In this document: piece after piece, positions 33,900 through 42,899 of the stretch
Position numbering within the stretch: position 1 is the stretch's first letter
How the letters are laid out: the number at the start of each line of letters is the position of its first letter
Source of the DNA: CAVTWD01 sp963738325
Lineage (GTDB): Bacteria > Actinomycetota > Acidimicrobiia > Acidimicrobiales > Ilumatobacteraceae
Direction: 5' to 3'
Length of the DNA stretch: 64,000 nt
NCBI GenBank assembly: GCA_963738325.1
Contig: CAVTWD010000001.1
Coordinates: 310,001-374,000 of the forward strand
Position numbers and translations under genes: made by a program
The notes under the pieces: generated by a model
Told to the model about the DNA's origin: nothing
What the model saw: the letters and a program-made list of their open reading frames with translations, nothing else
Database searches by the model: none

Positions 33900-34799
33900 T
33901 CAGGTGACCTGGATGGTCGGGATGGTGCCGGGATCAGCGGTGAGCTGGCTCTTCGCCAGCGCCGACAGCAGTCCTCCGTCCTTCATCTCCTTGAGCACCG
34001 AGTTGAACGCGGCGGTGTTGGCCGATCCCTTGGGCAGGATGCCGCCGTACTGGTCGGGACCACTCGGTTGCGCGAACTGCGAGACCACCTCGAACTTGCC
34101 GTTCGACTGCGCCGCCTCGCCGAGGTTGATGGCGGTGTCGATCAGGACGGCGTCGATCTGCCCGGCTTCGAGGGCGGCGTAGGCGTCGGCGAGGCTCTGG
34201 TACACCTGCGGCCTGCTCGCCGGCCCGATCATGTTCAGCAGGTCGATGGCCGTGGTACCGGTCTGCACTCCCCACTTCACCTTCTTGGCTTCGTCGACGT
34301 TCGTGATGCTGAGCTTCGACTCGCTCTTCACCAGCACGCCTTGTTGGCTACTGAAATAGGCATCGGTGAAGTCGACCACCTTCTTGCGGGCGTCGGTGAT
34401 GGAGGACTGGGTGAGGGCGATGTCGTAGTCGGTCACCGTGCCCGCCACGATCGCATCGAAGCTCTCGTTGCGCACGGTGAGGTTCTTGAGGCCGAACGCT
34501 CCCTGCATCGCCTTGGCCATGCAGTACTCGTAGCCGGCCTTGATCTTGTTCGGGTCGGTGGCGCTGCCCACCCAGAAGCCGGGGCCGGGCAACGAGGTGA
34601 CGACGGTCAAGGTGTCGGCGTGGATCGGTTTGAAGCCGCTGACGGCCGGGAGGCTCAGATCCCCGCACGTACCTGTCGAACTGCTGCTCGTCGGTGTGGT
34701 CGTGGCCCCGGAGGAGCTGTTCGAGCTGCTGCCGCACGCGGCCAGCGCAGCCAGCAGCCCACCGGCGAGCACAAGGGCGCCGAGCTGACGGAAGCGCAC
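33900..34799 (-). CDS. Polar amino acid ABC substrate-binding lipoprotein
   Basis: 299-residue SBP_bac_3 protein. The signal FRQLGALVLAGGLLAALAAC gives a lipobox Cys near residue 22, followed by a Ser/Thr linker. The mature domain has GFWVGSATDPNKIKAGYEYCMAKAMQGAFG, VTDYDIALTQSSITDARKKVVDFTDAYF and VKWGVQTGTTAIDLL, the family's ligand-contacting pattern. GGAGG six bases before GTG 34799 fixes the start and excludes the longer frame. It is the first gene of the importer operon. Confidence 0.92.
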   Translation of the reverse strand: MRFRQLGALVLAGGLLAALAACGSSSNSSSGATTTPTSSSSTGTCGDLSLPAVSGFKPIHADTLTVVTSLPGPGFWVGSATDPNKIKAGYEYCMAKAMQGAFGLKNLTVRNESFDAIVAGTVTDYDIALTQSSITDARKKVVDFTDAYFSSQQGVLVKSESKLSITNVDEAKKVKWGVQTGTTAIDLLNMIGPASRPQVYQSLADAYAALEAGQIDAVLIDTAINLGEAAQSNGKFEVVSQFAQPSGPDQYGGILPKGSANTAAFNSVLKEMKDGGLLSALAKSQLTADPGTIPTIQVT

Positions 34800-34870
34800 G
34801 ATGTTCCTCCCCCTTGGTGGTGATGCGCTGGAGATTAGTTCTCCGACCTGGGCCAGCCCGCCGCGGATGC

Positions 34871-35601
34871 TCAGGCGCGGCGGAGCACGAACAGCTCGAC
34901 CACCATCGGGCCGTGGACGCCGAGGGCCATGATCAGCTCGATGTCGCCCGACCGGGAGGGTCCGGTGATCAGGACGAGGTTGGAGGGCAGCGTTCCCCAC
35001 GCCGGAATCGTTCGCAGGACCTCGGCCGACGAGCCCACCACTCGGCTCGCCGGCACCACGCACAGGTGGACCGGCGGGAGGAGGCTGGTGCCGCGACCCG
35101 CGGCCGGCGCGACGAGAGCACGACCGTGCCCGTGGCCGCGATCGCGGCGATGCAGGAAGTGACGCCCACGTCGGCGGTGGCGGCTTCTTCGGGCGTGTGC
35201 GGGCGAGCGGACACACCCGCCTGCTCGAGCAGGTCGCCCACTCCGGCCGCCTCGGGCTCGGCCGACACCACCGCCGTGCGGAGGCCGTGGCGGGCCACGA
35301 CGTCAGCCACCAGGCCTGCGGGGACGGCGTCGAGGTCGAGGTCGTGGACCACGGCCCTCGTCGCCGTGGCGTTCCGCAAGAACGATCCCACGACGTCGTC
35401 GGGGTCGAGGAGCGAGGTTCGGACGAGGGGCACGCCCTCGAGCGCGGCCGGCAACGGGTGGGCCAGGTTCGCCGGCGAGGGGTCGGCCAAACGCCGCCGC
35501 AGGTGGCCGAGGAAGGCGAGGCGGTCGCCGGTCTCGCGTACGTCCTTCCGGGCGTCCCCAGCGTCGCCGGCCGCCTTCCTCGCGCCGGGGGGCGGGCTCA
35601 T
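34871..35601 (-). CDS. lutC: Lactate utilization protein C (LutC/YkgG), frame-broken
   Basis: About 243 residues of the LUD domain family. It includes LAFLGHLRRRL, DVGVTSCIAAIAATGTVVLSS and, in the next frame, GRGTSLLPPVHLCVVPASRVV and ITGPSRSGDIELIMALGVHGP, the conserved C-terminal half with the GPSRTADIE-like motif. The break is near 35100. LutABC oxidises L-lactate to pyruvate in a cytoplasmic Fe-S complex. The ATG at 35601 overlaps the lutB stop (ATGA), and it is the last gene of the operon. Confidence 0.88.
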
Positions 35602-37001
35602 ACCTCGCCTGCCTTCCAGCGTTGCTGGAACGTCCGTGCCGCAGGCCGCAGCGGGGTGCGGCCCTGCGACCAGGTTCTCAGCCCGGGAGCCATGGCGGCG
35701 AAGCGGCCCAGCGGGCGGCCGAGCGACGCGCTGCGCAACGACGCCCGGTAGGCGAGCGGACGGCTCCAGGTAGCCGCCCACGCGGCCCACGCGGACTGCT
35801 CGGCGCGCCCCGCCGTCGCCGCGTTGCGACGACGCAGGGCGAGCAGGAGGTCCTGGAGCGGGATGCTGACCGGGCAGGCATCCATGCACGCGCCGCACAG
35901 CGTCGAGGCGTTCGGCAGCTCGGCCGCCTCGGGGTGATCGTGGGCAAGCAACGGCGTCAGCACAGCGCCGACGGGCCCGCTGTAGACCCAGCCGTAGGCG
36001 TGCCCCCCGACCTGGCGGTACACGGGGCAGACGTTGAGGCAGGCCCCGCAGCGGATGCAGTGGAGGATCTCCTGCAGCTCGGTGCCGAGCACGTCGCTCC
36101 TGCCGTTGTCGAGGATCACGACGTGCAGCTCGTCTGGGCCGTCGGCCTCGCCGGGCCGGCGGGGTCCGGTGATCACGTTGGTGTAGGTCGACAAGTGCTG
36201 GCCCGTGCCCGAGCGGGCCAGCAAGTTGATCATCAGGTCGAGCTGGTCCCAGGTCTCGACGAGGCGTTCAAGGCCCATCACGGCGACGTGGATCCGGGGC
36301 AGCGTCGTGGCGAAGCGCCCGTTGCCCTCGTTCTCGACGAGAACGATGCTTCCTGTTTCCGCCACCCCGAAGTTGCAGCCCGTGATGCCCATGTCGGCGG
36401 CGAGGAACCGCTCCCGGAGCTGCTCTCGCGCGAAGGCGGCGAGGTGCCCCGGGTCGGCGTCGAGCGTGCGCCCAGGCCCGGCTACCTGCTGCAGGATGTC
36501 GCGAACCTGGTAGCGGTCGAGATGGACGGCCGGGGCGATGATGTGGCTCGGGGTCTGGTGCGCGAGTTGGATGATCCACTCACCCAGATCGGTCTCGACG
36601 ACCTCGATCCCGGCCGCACCGAGCGCCTCGTTCAGGGCCGTCTCCTCGGTGGCCATCGACTTCCCCTTCACCACGAGGCGCACGCCGCGATCTCGCGCCA
36701 GCGTGGTGATGCACGCATTGGCTTCGGCGGCGTCCGCGGCCCAGTGCACCCACCCGCCGTTCGCCTGCACGCCGTCGGCGAAGCGCTCGAGGACTTCGGG
36801 CAAGCGGCTCATCACGTCGTGGCGCACCCGCCGCGCCGCCGCTCTGAGCCTGTCGGGACCGTCCAACGTGCGCAACGCACGGGTCCGCGCGTCCCCGAAG
36901 CGCACCACCGCCTTGGCCAAGGCGGCGTGGAGGCGTTCGTCGGCTGTGGCCGAGGCGGTGCGGCTGCGCAAGGTCGTGCCGCCGAGCGTGAAGCGGGTCA
37001 T
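35598..37001 (-). CDS. lutB: Lactate utilization iron-sulfur protein B (LutB)
   Basis: 467-residue Fe-S protein. The N-terminal LUD domain has VVKGKSMATEETALNEALGAAGIEVVETDLGEWIIQL and GITGCNFGVAETGSIVLVENEGNGR. Two [4Fe-4S] binding motifs follow: CIRCGACLNVCPVY and CGACMDACPV. It is the central subunit of the LutABC lactate oxidase complex. The start overlaps the end of lutA once the latter's frame break is corrected, and its stop overlaps the lutC start. The gene itself is intact. Confidence 0.93.
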   Translation of the reverse strand: MTRFTLGGTTLRSRTASATADERLHAALAKAVVRFGDARTRALRTLDGPDRLRAAARRVRHDVMSRLPEVLERFADGVQANGGWVHWAADAAEANACITTLARDRGVRLVVKGKSMATEETALNEALGAAGIEVVETDLGEWIIQLAHQTPSHIIAPAVHLDRYQVRDILQQVAGPGRTLDADPGHLAAFAREQLRERFLAADMGITGCNFGVAETGSIVLVENEGNGRFATTLPRIHVAVMGLERLVETWDQLDLMINLLARSGTGQHLSTYTNVITGPRRPGEADGPDELHVVILDNGRSDVLGTELQEILHCIRCGACLNVCPVYRQVGGHAYGWVYSGPVGAVLTPLLAHDHPEAAELPNASTLCGACMDACPVSIPLQDLLLALRRRNAATAGRAEQSAWAAWAATWSRPLAYRASLRSASLGRPLGRFAAMAPGLRTWSQGRTPLRPAARTFQQRWKAGEV

Positions 37002-37739
37002 CCTCCCGCTCCCAGTGCGTCGGCGAGCACTTGCGCAAGATGGCGCGTGCCGATCGGGCGGCCCTCGTGCTCCGCGCTGTGCCCGCAGGTGCAGCAGGCA
37101 CGACGTGTCCGACCCGACGAGCTCGTCGGGCGCGGCCTCACCGAGCGACGACAGCTTGTCGTCCGCCATGCTGACGCTGGTCTCCGGCAGCTTGAGCGAG
37201 AAGAGGCCGCCGAAGCCGCAACAGTGGGCGTCGGCGGGCCAGTCCACGATCTCGCAGCCGTCCACGCGGTCGAGGAGCGCTAGCGGTGGGCCCTCGAGCC
37301 TGAGCTCGCGCAGCATGTGGCACGAGTGGTGGTACGCGACGCGACGGGGGTGGGCGAGGTGGAGCGGGGGAAGCTCCAGGGTGGCGACCAGCTCTGAGAA
37401 CTCTCGCGTGCGGGCGCCGAGGCGGCGGGCCCGCGCCGCCGCCTTATCGTCTCCCACCAGCTCGAACAGCTCGGGCCAGAAGACCCTCACCATCGTGGCG
37501 CACGATCCCGCGGGCACCACCACCTCGCCACCGTCCTCGTCGAGGGCGGCGAGTGTCGTGCGCGCCACCTGCGCCGCCTCCTCGGCGTGGCCGGCATTCC
37601 ACGCGGGCTGACCACAGCACGTCTGCCCACTGGGGCAGGTGACGGCGCAACCGCCGGCGCGCAGCACACGGACAGCGGCGACGCCCACCTCCGGTTCGAA
37701 CAGGTCCACGAGGCAGGTGACGAAGAGGGTCACGTGCAC
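36998..37739 (-). CDS. lutA: Lactate utilization protein A (LutA), frame-broken
   Basis: About 247-residue protein with two CCG domains that bind Fe-S clusters: CPSGQTCCGQPAWN and, in the second half, HHSCHMLREL with DAHCCGFGGLFS. It is the electron-transfer subunit of LutABC. The frame breaks near 37075; in the corrected frame the protein ends RHLAQVLADALGAGG and its TGA overlaps the lutB ATG. GTG at 37739 or 37733 begins the family sequence VTLFVTCLVDLFEPEVG. Confidence 0.9.
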
Positions 37740-37749
37740 GTGAGGGACG

Positions 37750-38326
37750 CTATCCCCGGCTCGGCTCCCCCTCGTCGCCGAAGCCGGGCACGCCCGGATC
37801 GAGCGGCACGCGCACAGCTGTTCAAGGCGAACGCGACGGTGTGGTACTGGCCCACGGTGAACAGCAGATCGAGGAGCTGCTCGGTGCGGTAGGACGCGCC
37901 GAGCCGCGCCCACGTCGCGTCACTCACCACGCCATCGGCATGCAGCTCGTCGGCGGCTCGCAGCAGCGCGGCGTCGAAGGCGGACCAGCCGGCCTCGTCC
38001 GGCCCCCCGCGGACGCGCTGGATCTCCTCCTCGCTGAGGTCACTACGCCGCGCGATGAGAACGTGCTGGCCCCACTCGTACTCGCTGCGGCAGTTCCACC
38101 CGGTCCGGAGGATGAGCAGCTCGCGGTCGCGGGGCGGCAGCGTGCTCTTCGACAACACGTGATTGCCGAACACCAACCAGCGCCGCAGCAACTTCGGATG
38201 GCGGGCCAAGGTGGCGAAGATGTTCAGCACTCGCCCTCCTGGGGCGGGCAGCAGCGCCCGCAACTCGTCGCGGGTGGCGGCATCCCACTGCTCGACGGGC
38301 AGAGGGGGGATGCGCGGTGGCTCCAT
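37750..38326 (-). CDS. Carboxymuconolactone decarboxylase family protein, frame-broken at its end
   Basis: About 191-residue AhpD-fold protein of the 4-carboxymuconolactone decarboxylase group. It has LLRRWLVFGNHVLSKSTLPPRDRELLILRTGWNCRSEYEWGQHVLIARRSDLSEEEI, a strong family pattern that lacks the CxxC pair, so it is not a peroxidase partner. One extra T near 37819 hides the natural end VPLDPGVPGFGDEGE, which stops at TAG 37752-37750; as read, the frame runs on into lutA to 37730. It stands directly upstream of lutA. Confidence 0.82.
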
Positions 38327-38345
38327 GCGGTGATACTGGCGCGCC

Positions 38346-38765
38346 GTGACCGACTGTGTCTTCTGCCAGATCGTGGCGGGCGGGGAGCCGGCGTCGGTCG
38401 TGTTCGAGGACGCGACCGCCGTGGCCTTGCTCGACCGGAGACCGCTGTTCCCCGGCCACGTCCTGGTCGTTCCCCGTCACCATGTGGTGACGCTCGCCGA
38501 CCTGCCCGCGCCGGAGGTCGGCCCCTTCTTCCTGGTCGTCCAGCATGTGGCGGCCAGGCTCCCGTCCGCACTCGGGGCCGATGGGACGTTCGTGGCCAGC
38601 AACAACGTGGTGAGCCAGAGTGTGGCCCATCTGCATGTGCACGTCGTGCCGCGGCGCCGGGGCGACGGGCTACGCGGCTTCTTCTGGCCTCGCCTCCGCT
38701 ACGGCGAAGGCGAGATGGAGGCGGTGGCGGCCAAGCTCCGGGCGGCGTTGGCCGGCGGGATCTGA
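38346..38765 (+). CDS. HIT family protein
   Basis: 139-residue nucleotide hydrolase or transferase. The N-terminal CVFCQIVAGGEPASVVFED has the CxxC zinc-like pair of HinT relatives, and the catalytic histidine triad is HLHVHVVPR. Such proteins split adenosine phosphoramidates or dinucleoside polyphosphates. GTG at 38346 starts the family sequence and is divergent, 19 bases from the AhpD-like gene. The C-terminus RYGEGEMEAVAAKLRAAL is typical. Confidence 0.92.
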   Translation: MTDCVFCQIVAGGEPASVVFEDATAVALLDRRPLFPGHVLVVPRHHVVTLADLPAPEVGPFFLVVQHVAARLPSALGADGTFVASNNVVSQSVAHLHVHVVPRRRGDGLRGFFWPRLRYGEGEMEAVAAKLRAALAGGI

Positions 38766-38829
38766 CGCCGACGCCCGCTCGGGAGCGGCCGGGGCCGGTT
38801 GGCGCCGGGCCGGTTGGTACCGTGCCGCG

Positions 38830-39735
38830 GTGGCCAGCATCCGCAGCCGGGCGCTCGCGTCGTTGATCCGGCGCACGCGCCGGAGCACCTATGCGACGTT
38901 GGCGGGCTGGGACCGGCGGGTGGCCAACCCGCACCCCGATGCGCGGGTGCCGCGATCCGTGGTCCGCCGCCATCGTGTGAGCAGCGGGGAGAAGGGCCGG
39001 CGTTGGACGGTCGAGCCGCGCCACGCGGAGCCGGCCACCGGGGTCCTCTACCTGCACGGCGGCGCGTACGTGAACGGCATCAACCGGGCGCATTGGATGT
39101 TCATCGCCCGCCTTGCCGACGAGCTCGGGGGCGCGGTGGTGGTACCGCTCTACGGCCTGGCGCCGGCTTGCACGTATCGCGACGCCAAGCCGTTCGTGGC
39201 CGAGTGCTATACGGTTTTGGTCGAGCGCTTCGGCGCTGACCACGTCACGGTGATGGGTGACTCCGCGGGCGCGTCGATCGCCCTCGCGCTGGCCCAGTCG
39301 GTACGCGATCTGGACCTGCCCGCGCCCAGCGGTGTCGTGGCCCTGTCCCCGTTCGTCGACGCCTCGCTGACCAATCCCGCGATCCCCGCGGTCGAGCGGC
39401 GCGATCCGTGGCTCGCCCGCCCAGGTCTGCGCGAAGCCGCGCGGCTGTGGGCCGGAGGCGATGAGCCGACGGTGCCATGGGTGAGCCCGATCAACGGCGA
39501 CCAGTCGGTCCTGCGCCGCCTCGCCGTCGTGATCGGGACGAACGACGTCCTGTGGCCGGACACGTTGCGGCTCGTGGCCCAAGCGCAGCAGGCGGGAGTG
39601 CCGGTCGACTGCTTCGAGTACGTCGGGCTGTACCACGACTTCTTCCTGACCCCGGTGCCAGAGGCTCGGCAGGCCTTCGGCCAGGTCACCGCCGCGCTCC
39701 GCCGTTCGGGTCTCCAGGAGTCGGCTCAGCATTAG
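38830..39735 (+). CDS. Alpha/beta hydrolase, hormone-sensitive lipase family
   Basis: 301-residue esterase/lipase. The oxyanion motif YLHGGAYVNG, nucleophile elbow VMGDSAGAS, and a C-terminal acid/His pair in IGTNDVLWPDT and GLYHDFFL mark the HSL (type IV) family. Likely an ester hydrolase for short or medium acyl chains. The GTG at 38830 begins the natural sequence. A hairpin overlapping its TAG stop probably ends the transcript. Confidence 0.88.
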   Translation: MASIRSRALASLIRRTRRSTYATLAGWDRRVANPHPDARVPRSVVRRHRVSSGEKGRRWTVEPRHAEPATGVLYLHGGAYVNGINRAHWMFIARLADELGGAVVVPLYGLAPACTYRDAKPFVAECYTVLVERFGADHVTVMGDSAGASIALALAQSVRDLDLPAPSGVVALSPFVDASLTNPAIPAVERRDPWLARPGLREAARLWAGGDEPTVPWVSPINGDQSVLRRLAVVIGTNDVLWPDTLRLVAQAQQAGVPVDCFEYVGLYHDFFLTPVPEARQAFGQVTAALRRSGLQESAQH

Positions 39736-39827
39736 CGAAGGGGGAAGGAGACCTTCGCCCCCTTCGGGCCCCCTGGGGCACTCCGGTCGACCGGCGAAGC
39801 AGGATCGACCTCCGTACGAAGACTTGT
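39736..39827 (+). terminator. Hairpin and composite repeat after the esterase gene
   Basis: CGAAGGGGGAAGG (39736-39748) pairs with CCTT plus CCCCCTTCG (39752-39766) around the loop AGA with a two-base bulge, immediately after the stop codon. No T-run follows. The next bases (about 39780-39827) are a diverged copy of the second part of the repeat at 31781, with GGTCGACCGGC and ACGAAG. Confidence 0.6.
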
Positions 39828-39857
39828 CACAACGTCCCAACTTGGGACACCCGAGCA

Positions 39858-40496
39858 CTAGATGACGATGCGCATGATCAGACCGCGCTCGTCGGTCTGA
39901 TCGCCGCCGAAGGTCGTGTGCTGGCCGACGAGGTGGCGGCGAACGGTCCAGAGCACTGCGTACGCGTCGAGCACGTCGTCGCTCGCGGCACCCCGCACGC
40001 TCGGCACGAGTCCCTCGAAGACCGTGGCGAGGGCCTCGCGACGGGCGGCGACCCCGGCCGGGGAGCGCTTCGGGGGCAGCGGCTTCCCGGCGAGGCGGGC
40101 GAAGGCGCATTCGGGATGCACCTCGATGATGCGCTCCTGGTTGCTCGGCGACACGATGGCGTCGACCTCGCGGATCTTGGCGAGGAGATGGAAGCTCTGC
40201 AGGCTCAAGCCGCGGCCATACCGATTGCGGCTGTCCGCGTCGGCTTCCGCGTGCACGGTGTGGTGGGCGATGGGCCGCGGGGGAGTAGGGAAGACGCAGG
40301 CGCCGCGGTGCCCGAGGAAGGTGCGGGCTTCGCGATCGGCGTGGCGCTCCCACGTCGGCGGCAGCCCGATCGGCATGTCGACGCCCACGTCGTCGAAGCG
40401 CTCGAGTATGTCCTCGAGCGAAGCGACGACGGCTACGCCCCTCTCAGTGGCCACGACCCATCCGCCGCGACAGGCGTCGATGCCCGCGCACCTCAC
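39858..40496 (-). CDS. DUF429 domain protein (predicted RNase H-fold nuclease)
   Basis: 212-residue protein starting RCAGIDACRGGWVVATE, the DUF429 N-terminal signature with an acidic residue in GIDACRGGW, followed by VGVDMPIGLPP and SFHLLAKIREVDAIV and a late DDVLDAYAVLW. The family is predicted to have an RNase H-like fold; the biochemical role is unknown. GTG 40496 overlaps the stop of the upstream acetyltransferase (GTGA), so the two genes are coupled. Confidence 0.82.
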   Translation of the reverse strand: MRCAGIDACRGGWVVATERGVAVVASLEDILERFDDVGVDMPIGLPPTWERHADREARTFLGHRGACVFPTPPRPIAHHTVHAEADADSRNRYGRGLSLQSFHLLAKIREVDAIVSPSNQERIIEVHPECAFARLAGKPLPPKRSPAGVAARREALATVFEGLVPSVRGAASDDVLDAYAVLWTVRRHLVGQHTTFGGDQTDERGLIMRIVI

Positions 40497-41143
40497 TCGA
40501 GGCCGAACATTTCGCGACAGGCCTCCAGCCCCTCGATCACGATGTCGTCTCGACGATGCCGTCGCCAAGTATCCCGGTCGAGGCGGAGGTTGACCATCCA
40601 ATCGGGCTGATCGCGCCGGAGCGTGCGAGCCCGCCCCTCTTCGACATAGCCGAGACGCCGTGAGACCGCCAGCGAGGCGGCGTTGTCCTGCCATGCGCCC
40701 GACATGGCGTAGTCCGCGCCGAGCCCGTCGAAGAGGAAATGCAAGACGGCGGCCCGCATCTCCGTGCCGATGCCCTGTCCTTGGTGGTCGCGCCCCAGCC
40801 AGGACCCCGTGTGAGCGACCTTCAGACGCGGGAACATCTCGCCGCGAATGCCCTGCGTACCGACCACTTCTCCGTCGACGACCGTGGCGAAGCTGAGATT
40901 CCAGGCGTCCACCGTCCACTCGGCCCGGCAGCGCCAGTACCACTGAGCCCCGCCGCGCCGGAGCTGCGCGGGTGACTGGTCGGTCCAGGGTACGGAGAAA
41001 GGCATCGTGGCGGGGTCATGGATGCCCTTGGCCGCGAGCTCCATCAGTGCCATCACGTCGGCGTCGTTCGCGTAGCGCAGCGCGAGCCGCGGCGTCGTGA
41101 TGCGCAAGCCGAAGAGAGGCCACGCGGACGAGTCCACGCGCAC
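40493..41143 (-). CDS. GNAT family N-acetyltransferase
   Basis: 216-residue RimJ-like acetyltransferase. The start LFGLRITTPRLALRYANDADVMALMEL, the acetyl-CoA loop in GSWLGRDHQGQGIGTEMRAAVLHFLF (Q/RxxGxG/A), and NAASLAVSRRLGYVEEG are diagnostic. It may modify a protein N-terminus or a small amine. GTG 41143 is preferred to the ATG at 41209 because similarity begins there. It is divergent from the HU gene; the 180-base gap holds that gene's promoter. Confidence 0.88.
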   Translation of the reverse strand: MRVDSSAWPLFGLRITTPRLALRYANDADVMALMELAAKGIHDPATMPFSVPWTDQSPAQLRRGGAQWYWRCRAEWTVDAWNLSFATVVDGEVVGTQGIRGEMFPRLKVAHTGSWLGRDHQGQGIGTEMRAAVLHFLFDGLGADYAMSGAWQDNAASLAVSRRLGYVEEGRARTLRRDQPDWMVNLRLDRDTWRRHRRDDIVIEGLEACREMFGLE

Positions 41144-41214
41144 AGTCTCGGCGCGTTGCCTCGAGCACGCCACTGCATTTCGCCACACTCCAGGCATGTC
41201 ACCTGACAAGATGG

Positions 41215-41226
41215 TTGTAAATACAA
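41215..41226. promoter_or_regulatory. AT-rich inverted repeat TTGTA-AA-TACAA
   Basis: Five-base arms around AA in an unusually AT-rich patch, about 24 bases upstream of the predicted -35 of the HU gene and also upstream of the GNAT start. A possible regulator site for either divergent promoter; the arms are short. Confidence 0.3.
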
Positions 41227-41249
41227 TCAGGCGTGAGCTGCAGAAATAC

Positions 41250-41278
41250 TTGACCTTCGCGCAAGGAAAAGTTCTGAT
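41250..41278 (+). promoter_or_regulatory. Predicted promoter of the HU gene
   Basis: TTGACC (41250-41255), a 17-base spacer and TCTGAT (41273-41278) form a good primary-sigma-type promoter in an AT-rich patch. A start near 41285 would give a ~40-base leader ending in AGGAGG (41305-41310) before the ATG at 41323. Confidence 0.5.
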
Positions 41279-41322
41279 GTGCGCTGAGTTTCGCTTCGTA
41301 CATCAGGAGGTATCGACAGAGC

Positions 41323-41610
41323 ATGACCAAGGCCGAGTTGCTCGACACGGTGGCCAAGAAGGCAGGAACGACGAAGGTCGACACCGAGAAGGTCCTCGAC
41401 TCGTTCTTCGAACACGTGAAGTCGTGTCTCAAGAGGGGCGAACAGGTGACGTGGTCGGGGTTCGGGAAGTTCCACACCACCAAGCGAGCCGCCCGCACCG
41501 TGGCCAACCCGCAGGACCGTACGAAGACCGTCAAGGTGCCGGCGAGCACTGCCGCGAAGTTCACCCCGAGCTCCACCCTCAAGTCGGAGCTCAACCAGAA
41601 GAAGAAGTAG
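41323..41610 (+). CDS. hup: HU family DNA-binding protein
   Basis: 95-residue nucleoid protein. It starts MTKAELLDTVAKKAGTTK, with a two-helix body FFEHVKSCLKRGEQVTWSGFGKFHTTKRAARTVANPQDRTKTVKVPAS as beta arm and the proline-containing tip region NPQD. It bends and compacts DNA as a dimer. Many actinomycete HU proteins (HupB) have a long Lys/Ala-rich C-terminal tail in the same chain; here the protein stops after the HU domain with LNQKKK, and a separate basic gene follows 23 bases later. Confidence 0.95.
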   Translation: MTKAELLDTVAKKAGTTKVDTEKVLDSFFEHVKSCLKRGEQVTWSGFGKFHTTKRAARTVANPQDRTKTVKVPASTAAKFTPSSTLKSELNQKKK

Positions 41611-41633
41611 CCACACCAAACGAGAGGAGCATC

Positions 41634-41981
41634 GTGGCCACCACCAAGAAGGCGCCGGCGAAGAGGACCGCCGCCAAGAAGGCCCCGGCCAAGAAGGCCC
41701 CGGCGAAGAAGACCGCAGCGAGAAAGGCTCCCGCCAAGCGGACGACCGCCAAGAAGACCACGGCCCGCAAGTCAACGGCCAAGAAGTCGCCAGCCCGCAA
41801 GTCGACGGCGAGGAAGACCACGGCCCGCAAGTCAACGGCCAAGAAGTCGACGGCGCGGAAGACCACGGCCCGCAAGACCACGGCCAGGAAGGCTCCCGCC
41901 CGCAAGGCGGTGGCCAAGAAGGCCCCGGCCCGCAAGGCCGCTGTGCGGAAGACGGCGCCCGCCAAGAAGGCCGCCAGCTAG
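41634..41981 (+). CDS. Lysine/alanine-rich histone H1-like protein
   Basis: 115-residue strongly basic, low-complexity protein made of repeated KKAPAK, ARKSTAKK and ARKTTARK units with no folded domain visible. It looks like the free tail of actinomycete HupB or an Hc1/H1-like protein and should bind DNA non-specifically. It starts at GTG 41634 with GAGAGGAGC upstream and is in a different frame from HU, so it is not a simple read-through product. The repeated DNA (about 41750-41890) is prone to copy-number change. Confidence 0.85.
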   Translation: MATTKKAPAKRTAAKKAPAKKAPAKKTAARKAPAKRTTAKKTTARKSTAKKSPARKSTARKTTARKSTAKKSTARKTTARKTTARKAPARKAVAKKAPARKAAVRKTAPAKKAAS

Positions 41982-42014
41982 CCCAGTCACCGGTACCTCG
42001 GTACGGAGCAGCCG

Positions 42015-42036
42015 CAGGGGGTCGCACGACCCCCTG
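42015..42036 (+). terminator. Hairpin after the basic protein gene
   Basis: CAGGGGGTCG (42015-42024) and CGACCCCCTG (42027-42036) pair perfectly over ten bases with CA between. No T-run follows beyond TTGG. It probably ends or limits the HU transcript 34 bases after the stop. Confidence 0.6.
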
Positions 42037-42077
42037 TTGGCGCGTCCACGGCGCGCTCGTGCTGCGATGATTCCGCA

Positions 42078-42862
42078 GTGGACGCCATCTGTTACGACTT
42101 GGTCGCCGAGCACGACGCGCTCGACCGGCTGGTGGCCGACCAGCCCGAGGAGGCCTGGGACCGTCCGACACCCGCGGAGGGGTGGATGGTCCGAGACCAG
42201 ATCAGCCACCTCTGGTTCTTCGACGGGACGGCCGTCCTGGCCATACGGGACCCTCACGAGTTCGCGAAGAGCGCGGCCGCGATAGCCACGGCTGGCGGTA
42301 CCGAGGCCTCGATTACTCCGGGACGGCTGCGCACGCCCGCTGAGCTACTCGCGGCCTGGCGGACGGGTCGCGCCGAGCTGCTCGAAGCGCTGCGAGGACT
42401 CGATCCGAAGACGCGTATCCCGTGGTACGGCCCGGCGATGGGAGCGCGCTCGTTCGCTACCGCCCGCCTGATGGAGACCTGGGCGCACGGGCAGGACGTC
42501 GCCGATGCGCTCGGCGTCGAGCGCGAGGCCACGGATTGTCTCCGCCACGTGGCCCATATCGGCGTGCTGGCGCGGCCCTTCGCGTATGCCGCCACGCGGC
42601 CGCACCCCTCCGCCCGAAGAAGTCCGCGTCGAGCTCGTCGCGCCGAGCGGCGAGGCGTGGGCGTGGGGTCCGGGGGACGCCCCGGCGACGGTGCGCGGGA
42701 GCGCGTTCGGACTTCTGCCTGGTCGTCACGCAACGGCGCCACCTTGCCGACACCGATCTTCGCGTGGAAGGGGACGCAGCCGCGGATTGGATGGCCATCG
42801 CACAGGCCTTCGCCGGCCCTCCCGGTTCGGGACGCCGGCCCGGGCAGTTCCCTCGTCGTTGA
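42078..42862 (+). CDS. TIGR03084-type metal-binding protein (mycothiol-dependent isomerase-like), frame-broken
   Basis: About 261 residues of the DinB-like/mycothiol maleylpyruvate isomerase N-terminal fold. It has LVAEHDALDRLVADQPEEAWDRPTPAEGWMVRDQISHLWFFD and LMETWAHGQDVADALG, which supply the three metal-binding His residues; the actinomycete TIGR03084 group is the best match. Two breaks (near 42602 and 42708) split the C-terminal part into PPPEEVRVELVAPSGEAWAW and DFCLVVTQRRHLADTDLRVEGD. Role unknown; relatives use mycothiol. It converges with the PIG-L gene. Confidence 0.85.
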
Positions 42863-42899
42863 ACGACCTTCCGAAGGCTTCGCCCCTCCCTCGCCGTCC

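Noticed and set aside
41634..41981. Read-through extension of HU
   Set aside because: The basic gene is in a different frame and has its own start and ribosome binding site, so suppression of the HU stop would not reach it.
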